From the NCBI GenBank assembly GCA_963969595.1, contig OZ018408.1, positions 52,639,022-52,703,021 on the forward strand: a DNA stretch of 64,000 nt. The letters run 5' to 3'. Numbering within the stretch: the stretch's first letter is position 1; each line of letters begins with the position of its first letter. The notes under the pieces were generated by a model. That model was not told the origin of the DNA. It saw only the letters and a program-made list of their open reading frames with translations, and did not search any database. Positions 56,423-64,000 of the stretch are shown piece after piece. Both the position numbers and the translations under genes were made by a program. The DNA comes from Neckera pumila. Its lineage: Eukaryota > Streptophyta > Bryopsida > Hypnales > Neckeraceae.

Positions 56423-56819
56423 CTAAGGCTTGTAATCATTGTCTTCCTTCACCTTAGTCCCGCTACTCTCACCTCTTTTTTTCCATCCGGTGTCTTCATT
56501 GCTGCATGCCTCTTCCATATCATTTGATGAAGATTGTAGAATTGTCACTTCTTCTCCATGTACTTCCCTAGATGTATGTGATCTCATTGGTTTGCCCTCC
56601 TTTTTCTCCATTTTTACTTTTAAAATTGATTTTCCAATGCTTTCTTTAAAGCCACGGATCGGTTTGATTTTCTTCTTCAAACTAGGCTGAAGTGCATCCA
56701 GGGGGGTTCTACTTACATTTGCTTTCTTCAATAGAGAGATTGCAAAAGGCTCCATTAATCTTTTTTTATTATCTATTTTGGATTCTTTCACTACTGCTTG
56801 TCCTGCTTTTTGGCCTCCT
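56423..56819 (-). CDS. Lys/Glu-rich open frame of unknown function
   Basis: A minus-strand frame open from upstream of 56,791 (no ATG at its head; first internal ATG reads MEPFAISLLKK) to a stop at 56,423. It reads KKANVSRTPLDALQPSLKKK, GFKESIGKSILKVKMEKKEG and a Ser/Glu-rich end. It borders the gag-like copy 2 in opposite orientation and could be the tail of an adjacent retroelement or a decayed gene. I do not recognise it. Confidence 0.25.
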
Positions 56820-56849
56820 TTGTGGGAGTACGAAAACTCAAAATAGATA

Positions 56850-59280
56850 GGAACGGATTAGAAAAAGGTTAGGATAGTCTAAATTTTTTGATTTTTTGTT
56901 GGTAACACTTAGGAATCCGGTTCAACTCTAAATAACTTGGGAATAGTCAATTTCCGGATTGCTAAAGTTATTAAAATCTGTTAACTCACCAAATGAAAGA
57001 CTGAATCCGGAACCCGGAAACATCTCGGATCTAGTGAACCTACAACCTAGACTTCTAGTCTAGAAAACCTAGGGTACCGTTACGGGAACAGTTTCATACC
57101 CGTTCTCCTTTGAAAACTGTCAGCTGATCATCAGATACTTAAGCGCCCCACCACTTCATTCTTCTCTCTTTTTTCTCGCAAACTCTTGCATGCGCTTAGT
57201 TGAGTGAAAGAGTGTTGAGTTAGAGACTGGAACAGGGAGAAAAAGGTGAGGTTGGTGCCAATCGCACCGGATTAGTTTTTGTTGTGTTGGTAAGCAATGG
57301 CGGTAGCAGCCCAGATGGTTTGTCCGGCCATTCCTTCCAACCCGTCTCAATGGAAACAGTTAGAGTTGGACTTGGCGACGATAGGGTGCACCGGTTTAAT
57401 ACAGCGACTGTGGAGCCTGAAGAGTGATGAAATCATTCAAGAATACATGGAAGGAGTTCCGAACCAGTACGAGTTGACTGTGAGGGGTCAACCCACAGCC
57501 TAGACTGAAGATGTTTGGGCAAAGGTATACTCGTTCCGGAAGTTTGGACTTAGATTAGCCTCCCGTACAGATAATTTTGCGGCCTATAAGTTTCGGAATC
57601 TGGCCCACACAAAGGAGGGGTACAATATTAGCGACTGTAAGAGTGAGAGGCAATGACGGGTGCTAGAATTTTTGATTCTGGTCATGTATCCGGAAAAGCC
57701 CATCCAGATTATGGTCAAGGTGGCTAACACCATCTTTTGGGCAATGGAAGGTAGATCTATAAATTGGGAAAAGATCATTGCAGATTTAGTATCCAAGTTG
57801 TCTGCTCACGTCACGAGGGGTAAAACCAGCCCGATCAAGCAATACTTGTTCCACCTATACCACCAAAGAGAGCTTTTGAGTGCTACGGAGATAATCAAGT
57901 ATGATACCAGAGCTGCGATTCTGCGATATGGCCTTACGGAGGAAGTCCAATTGGATCAGCTAGATCCAATGGAATCCAAAGAAGAAGAATCAGAAGAGAA
58001 AGAATAGCCACTCCAGCATAGGGGAAGAAGGAGGAATTTGACTGATCCGTCCGCCCCAAACAAACAAGCATCACTGGATAGAGGAGAGCCAATGAGGTTC
58101 CAGAAGCCAGAGAGATTACGCAATTCTTTGAAACCGGACTCAATTGGATAAAGGAGGCTCAAGTGTTGCACAATGGCATGTTGAATCTCCTCGTTGACAT
58201 CATAGAAGAGTTGAAGGTGGACCTACTGGAGCAGATAGTGGGCAAAATCAAGCAAAGATCGGATTTTTAAGTGCTCCACAAAAAGGAGGAGCAAATCCGG
58301 AACTTGGAGAAGGACCGAAATGACCTCCGAGCGCGGGTGAGCCGGGTGGTGGAAGAGTTGGAGGTAGCAAGACAGAAGGAGTCAGAAGCTATCTAACTCG
58401 TCCGGAACTTGACAGCATTGGTTGCACTATCAGTGGATGATGTGATAAAAGCCAATCTTTTCACTAATAGTTGACAAGTGAAGGCCATCTAACCGGATCG
58501 AAGGTGTTGACGGTGATTATTGACTTTCAAGCCTAGGTGGAGAGGGTTTTGAAGGAAATGTGCCAACTGCTGGAGCATCTTGATCCGGAGAAGGCTGGCC
58601 ATGGACTTCTTGTAGTTTCCGAAAGTCTCCAACTATTTGCAGACTCCGGCCAAGTTGAGCAAGCCGGATCAGACTCCGTCCAGGGCTTTGGAGATACTTC
58701 TGGATCAGTCGGTAGGACTGCCGTTGAGTTAGAAGAATTGGGTGGACAATCCGTTCTAGTGGAGACGGAACTTTCCATTCCACCTAGTGATTTGCAAATT
58801 TGGCCAAGTGGATCAGCGCAATTCAAAATGCTCGTATCCAATGTGCGCCATGATCTTATTCAACAGATAGGGGCCATGTCAAATCCAGCCCGGATCCATC
58901 CGGCAGGCTTTGAACACATAGAGTAGACTTCACCTACCATGGAGCCAGCAGAGCAGGTCAAGCTTTCCGACAAAGACAAATATGTGACCGAGTTGAAAAC
59001 GGAGGAAGATGTGACACCGCCAAAAAGGCGTACAATTCAAACCCCAGTGTGGACGCTAGATTATCCATCCTTGATAATAGAGCAAACACGACCCGGTTCT
59101 TAGCTTTTATCCACTTTGATTTAAAGGGGTGTTGCGTGTGCGATTCACTGTGCCTTCCAAGCAATGGAACTTGCTAATGTTTCCTAGTTTTGTGGATGGC
59201 AGTAGGGTACCTATAATTTGTGTGCATTTTACTAACTAGTTGCTAGCCCAAAAAGCCAGCCTAGGTAATAAAGAAAAGAA
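56850..59280 (+). mobile_element. Gag-like multi-ORF retroelement remnant, copy 2
   Basis: CCGG-rich leader, then an ATG at 57,297 (MAVAAQMVCPAIPSNPSQW) with IGCTGLIQRLWSLKSDEIIQ, a TAG at 57,501, a TGA at 57,654 and the block YPEKPIQIMVKVANTIFWAM...QYLFHLYHQRELLSATE in the same frame to 58,007. Further broken frames (58,150-58,926) carry the coiled-coil-like domain. The order matches copies 1 and 3. The region ends near 59,280 before the G-poor tract. No polymerase domains were recognised. Confidence 0.55.
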
Positions 59281-60164
59281 AACAACTTCTCCGGACACTT
59301 CATCTATTCTATGTCCCTTCCATGGTGTGTTCCACTTATTTCCCACTTGTTGACTGTCCCAATTGGTTTGTGACTTTTAACCTTCTACATGAACTTCTAT
59401 GTTTTAACCTTTGACTTGTTCTAGTATTCTACCTTGACTCTAGGTTTTGTATTTCTACTTTAATTTTACTTCTAGCTTTTTAACCTCAATTTTTTAACAC
59501 TTCTACTTTAACGCTAAGTTTTTATTGTTCCTTTGAAAATTTACTTCTAAATTTTTACTCTAACTTTCTAACTTCAAAATATTACTCTAAATTTCTACCG
59601 TATAGATTTTACTCTAATTTTCTAACTTCAAAATATTACTCTAAATTTCTACTGTCTAGATTTTACTCCAAATTTCTAACTTCCCAAATTAATTCCAAGT
59701 TTTTATTTCTAAAGTGACTTCTAGACTTTAACTCCTAAATTCTAATTCTGAATATAGTTCTAATCTTTTAACTTTTAATTTAATTCTAGATTTTTACTTT
59801 TGAAATCTAATCCTAAATTTTAATCCCTAAACTACACTTCTGCAGTTTACGTCCTAATTTAAGTTTAATTTTCACCTCTAAATTAACCTCTCGAATTGAA
59901 CTTGCTAATTATAATTCTAAATTGTTATCTCTAATTAAACTCCAAATTAACTTCCTGATTCTGGTCCTAAGTTTCCTTCTCTAAATTAAACTCCCAACTT
60001 AACTTTCTGACTCTAATTCTAAATTTTAATTCCTAATTAACTTCTTGATTTACCTCTAATTGGACTTTTTATCCCTGATTTTGTTCTAATTTCTACTTCC
60101 CAAACCTAAAGACTAACTAAAAAAATTACGAGCTAATTAGGAAAGAAAACCAAGGATCAGTTTA
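59281..60164. repeat. Degenerate CTAAxTTxTACT repeat, nearly free of G
   Basis: About 700 bp (59,400-60,120) built of degenerate units such as CTAACTTCAAAATATTACTC and TAAATTTCTACTGTCTAG, with very few G on the plus strand. It looks like an old short-period repeat with strong strand asymmetry. Confidence 0.65.
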
Positions 60165-61269
60165 ATGGCTTACTTCATCACTGCCGGTGTTGGAGATAAC
60201 ATTGTCCACATACTCATATGCATCCCCGCCCATGATAATTCTTCAGCTTTTCTTCCCAAAGCTTACCGCTTAATTTTAAAGAAGATATTATACCCTAACT
60301 TCTTTCTTTCCTACTCCCCTTTTCTTTTCTTTCTCCTCCTTTCTTCTACTTTGGTACTATTGCACCAACTTTTGATGGTGGTCTTACAAGATGGTCCCAA
60401 ATGCCAAGAATTTTAATGTCTCTCCTACCCTCCTACGCCTTTCTTGCTTTGTGTCATTCCTATCCTCCTTCTAACGGTCGCCATGAATTATTGAGATTTT
60501 CTCCCTAGCCTACCTAATCCTAAACCTAGGTCACTATTTATTGTCTCGCTCCTTTTGTTCCCTACGTCATCTCTTCTTCCACTAATTCTCCTCCATTATT
60601 TGTGCTCACGTGTGGGTGTGAGAGTGGAACGTGCAAATGTGTGTGCAGGTGTGATGTAGAGGCGTTGATTCCCTTTCCCCTTCTTTTTTATTTTCTTTCA
60701 TTGCAGGTTGACCTTGAAACTCTAATTTCCTCACTGAGTTATATTGGACTTCTATCTTTGGGTTCCTAACTAGCTTTGTAACTGGGCTTCCTACTCTAGG
60801 TTTTCTAGACTAGCTCCTAACTCGGGTTTTTTTCTACTCTGGTGTTTTCTAAACTAGCTCCTAGCTGGTAAAAACATAGAAAAAAAAGGAAAGTGGGACC
60901 CCGTAGGGTATCATCCCATGTTGATCTGGTTTTTAGCCATGATATATGTGATCAGTTAGCAAATTGGAATAAGAGGCTAACTAGCTGCTAGCCCAAACGT
61001 TGACTACTGGCCCAACTAGGTACTGGTCCGCTTGCTGGGTACTAGCCCGCTACTAGCTGCTGGCCTTTGCTGGTGGTTGGTTGCTAATATGTTGGTTTCC
61101 AAAAATTTCTCAAAATACACATCTCAGGTTTCCTCAGGGGAACTCACTTATACAAACTTAAACTGGATTTTTGGAGAGTTAGGGCTAGGTTCAAAGCTTC
61201 GTCGTCCGGGGGGTTCGGCCTAAATTCTTGGACACAAAACTTGTCGGAACATGAAAATCTAGTTTTACT
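60165..61269. other. Intergenic region between gag-like copies
   Basis: Pyrimidine-rich at first, then at 60,980-61,080 a degenerate TACTGGCCC/GCTACTAGC-type repeat. The frames at 60,165 and 61,032 have no recognisable features. Confidence 0.4.
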
Positions 61270-64000
61270 ATATTAAAATATAAATGAAGGAATAATATTC
61301 TTCTTAGTAGTAAATTTTTTTGATTTTTAGATAGTTGTAGACCGTCTAATGTTTAGAACCGGAAACCGGGAATGGACTGACCAGGAATTAGAGTAAAGGC
61401 TAATTGAACGTACCGAAAACTAAGAACCGGAATTATACTTTGCTTAGACCGGGTCAGGAAAGGGAAAACAGGACACCGCCTTCCAACGGTGACCTACTTA
61501 GCCCTAGGGAACAAGGGACACGTTCTAATCATTAGTTAACGGGAATCCTAAACGGGCAGGATTAACGGGCAAGGCCTTAATTAGGGTAATTACTAAGGGC
61601 TGCTGAGATTGGCTCTTTTAGATCATATCTGTCCAAAGGTTGGTCACTTGTGATTTTCTGCCCTGACGGAGAATTATACAGCGTACGCGATTACTAATTT
61701 CCGGTCTGAGAGGTAGTATTGGTGTGTTGAGTTGACGCGACTGCAGGCGAGAGTGTTGAAAGGTTATTGAGAGAGAGAGAAGGTTGTTGGTGCCGGAGCT
61801 TAGAGTTAATACCTTCCATCTGAAAGGAGAGAGAGGGAGTGAGCCGTGAGGATCACTAGTCGTACCAATACTCGACAGTAGACCGGTTCTCTTTGATCGA
61901 CGGGAGATATGGCCGCAAGTCACAGCGGAGGAGCGACCATCTCGCTGCGCTACGTGACGCCGCGATTGCCCAAGGATGACAAGGAGATGGCGGATCTGAA
62001 GGAGGACTTGGAACAAATGGGATGCGCCGGCTTCCTGATCAGACCGTGGGATTTCCGGAGTGAAGCAATAGTGGCGGAGTTGAGTTCGGGAACACCATCT
62101 TAGGCCGCGACCACGATCCGTGCGAAACCCAAGAAGTGGACGGCGGAGATGTGGAGAAAGGTGTACCGATTCGACCAGGAGGGCGAAGGCAACGCATCCC
62201 GGAAGGACCAATTCACGGTGGGTAAGTTTCATACCCCTATTAGCAAGAAGGATGGGTTTGCGGTTACCGATTGTGTCAATGAGAGAGAGAGGCGTCTACT
62301 GCAATACGTCTTAGCCATTCTTAACCCGGAAAGGCCAAGCCGAATCTCTCTGACACTCGCCAACACAGTCTTTGGCGCGCTGTCAGGAGACCGGAAAGTA
62401 GATTGGGGTTTAGTAATTCAGGACCAAGTGTTGAAAATGGTCAACAGTGTCGGGAAGGCTAAGCCTTCCGCCATTTGTCCATTCCTCTACCACCTGTATA
62501 ATTTGGAGGAAGTAATGACAAAAGAGGAAGAGGTAGAGTATGAGGTAGCCGCGGCATTAGTAGAATTTGAGGCCCCTGATTTAGATCAGGAGATCAGAAA
62601 CGAGGAAGAGTCCTCCGATGAGGACAATGAGGATGAGTCTGACGAAGAGGAGGACAAGAGCGAGGCTAAGGACAAGGGTGAGGAAAGGATCCGGTAGAGA
62701 GAGAACAGACCAAGGATACCGATCCGGTCTGGGGGGAAGAGCCTTTGGACAGGATCACCAGAGATCTGAGTGATTTTAGGAAACGATACGCGGTGGTACA
62801 AGGTGCAATGCAAGCCATCTGCCAAACGGTGGGCGTTGACCACCCAGCACAAGCCTTGACTCGGGTGATCCGGCTCAACCGGGAGAAGGAGAAGAATGAG
62901 AATAAGGAGGAATTGGTGAAGCTTTTCGGCCAAGTGGCCGCTCTTAAACAAGAGTTGCGCCAGAAAACGAAAGAGGTGGAGTTGGAGAGGACGTTCTCCA
63001 AGCAGACGAAGGATACCCTTTCCCAAATCCAGGAATTTATCACCCATCCGGGTGAAGTGGTCAACAAGGCTAACTTGTTTGACCAACAAGTGATGACAGA
63101 GGGAAGACAGCTGCACCAAAAGCTCCTATTGGCGATGATCACTTACCATAAGAAGATGGAGTCGACGTTGGAGCAGCTGCGAGAAGTAATGCGTGAGGTG
63201 AATCCTCACAGTGTGCCTGCGCCGAGACTGGGACCGGATCAAGAGCCAGTTCAGCAGTCGGTAGCAGAAGACACGGGTAAAGGTGAGACTTCTCACGAAC
63301 AACCTACTATACCTGTACCTGAGGAGCACCAGGAAACCAAGACGAGTCAGGAACAACAGACCGAGGTGGAAAGCACCAAGGTACCCGACCCAATTCCGGA
63401 GGATGACGATTTGGAGATTACAAAGGTGACGGCACCGGATCCAGCCAAGGCACAGGGATCGGAACCGGCAACTGGACCAGGAGGATCTAATCCAGAGGAG
63501 GGAACCAAGACGAAGAATATCAGCAGTCTCTCCCCCTCCAAGTCTTCTCCAAAGACTCCGGGGAAGAAGGTGCAGTTCGGCGAGGCAGAGAAGATGACGG
63601 CCCTGATGCAGTCCATGGTGAAGACGGAGGTTGGAGCCGGTCGCGGGACTTCATCAGGATCACCTAGTAAAGGTATGATCAGGAAACCGGTTGGAGGAGA
63701 GGCAACACCTCAGAGCAAGGTGGCCAGACCTGCTCCAGTCCCACAGAAGAGAAAGGTTCCTGAGCCACCGTCAGCTAAGAAGAAATTCATCAGGGCTTAG
63801 GAAGAGGAAGAAGATGAAGAGGATTCCGATGATGAGGAAGAGGAATCCGAGTCCGATGAGGATTCTGAACCATATTCAGATCCCGATCAGACTCTGGCAG
63901 AGATCCGAGCAACAAAGATGAAGGCGGCCAGAGAGAAGGCCAAAGTCCGGTCTAAGCAGATGGCGAGACAGCAAACCGGAAAGAAGCCTGTGGCCCGGAA
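61270..64000 (+). mobile_element. Gag-like multi-ORF retroelement, copy 3 (best preserved, cut by the window end)
   Basis: ATG 61,909 reads MAASHSGGATISLRYVTPRL and MGCAGFLIRPWDFRSEAIVA to a TAG at 62,101. The same frame continues as MWRKVYRFDQEGEGNASRKD, ILNPERPSRISLTLANTVFG, KPSAICPFLYHLYNLEEVMT and a Glu/Asp-rich acidic stretch to a TAG at 62,695. A frame offset by -1 then carries RDLSDFRKRYAVVQ, a long Lys/Glu/Gln coiled-coil-like domain (62,900-63,190) and a Pro/Thr/Ser/Lys-rich tail to a TAG at 63,798. After that an acidic and then basic stretch runs to the window edge. It may be the structural protein of an unrecognised plant retroelement; no enzymatic domain is in view. Confidence 0.6.

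Noticed and set aside
1..64000. CRISPR arrays and tRNA genes
   Set aside because: The tandem repeats seen lack unique spacers, and no tRNA with recognisable A and B boxes and cloverleaf was identified.

Overview
This is nuclear DNA of a land plant. Spliced genes with GT-AG introns, a DYW-type PPR protein and a degenerate 45S rDNA unit on the minus strand all point that way. The tandem PPR wording resembles moss DYW proteins, and an H1-derived protamine-like protein fits a plant with swimming sperm. A bryophyte, probably a moss, is therefore my best guess; this is inference and the species is not identified. All coordinates and splice sites were read by eye.

Layout. 1-5,000 is AT-rich and full of transposons: a CACTA-type non-autonomous element (734-2,683) and members of a TTAA-flanked element family. 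5,274-21,540 is a GC-richer gene island. It holds an 11-exon ASCH-domain protein (+), a two-exon SEC23 (+), an unrecognised two-exon gene (+), a histone-H1/protamine-like gene (-) and a five-exon ribosomal protein eL43 gene (-) with a telo-box/site II promoter. I found no TTAA-family element inside the island; its transposons are a pogo-like MITE in an ASCH intron and one short TA-flanked MITE.

21,560-29,220 is AT-rich, with TTAA-family copies at 22,643, 23,859 and 26,557 and some exon-like debris. 29,220-32,160 carries the first of three copies of a CCGG-rich, gag-like multi-ORF element; the others are at 56,850-59,280 and 61,270-64,000. 33,400-34,170 holds a decayed fragment of the NatA auxiliary subunit NAA15. 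34,722-39,677 is a single degenerate rDNA unit: the start of 28S, ITS2, 5.8S with an internal duplication, ITS1, and an 18S split near its 5' end by a 1.65-kb insertion. Another TTAA element lies at 40,295-41,224, followed by AT-rich sequence.

44,903-47,974 is an intact intronless DYW PPR gene with five near-identical 303-bp units. Next on the same strand come the 3' part of an OSB-type (PDF-motif) gene and the 5' half of a plastid-type SHMT gene that has a 1-nt frameshift and has lost its 3' half. 51,800-56,800 holds further MITEs and low-complexity sequence. A nearly G-free tract (59,400-60,120) lies between the last two gag-like copies.

The intact genes are unlinked housekeeping functions (COPII transport, translation, RNA-associated ASCH, organelle RNA editing) plus one sperm chromatin candidate; they do not form an operon or pathway. 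The most novel material is the H1-protamine protein, the TTAA element family, the interrupted rDNA unit and the gag-like family with shared amber stops.
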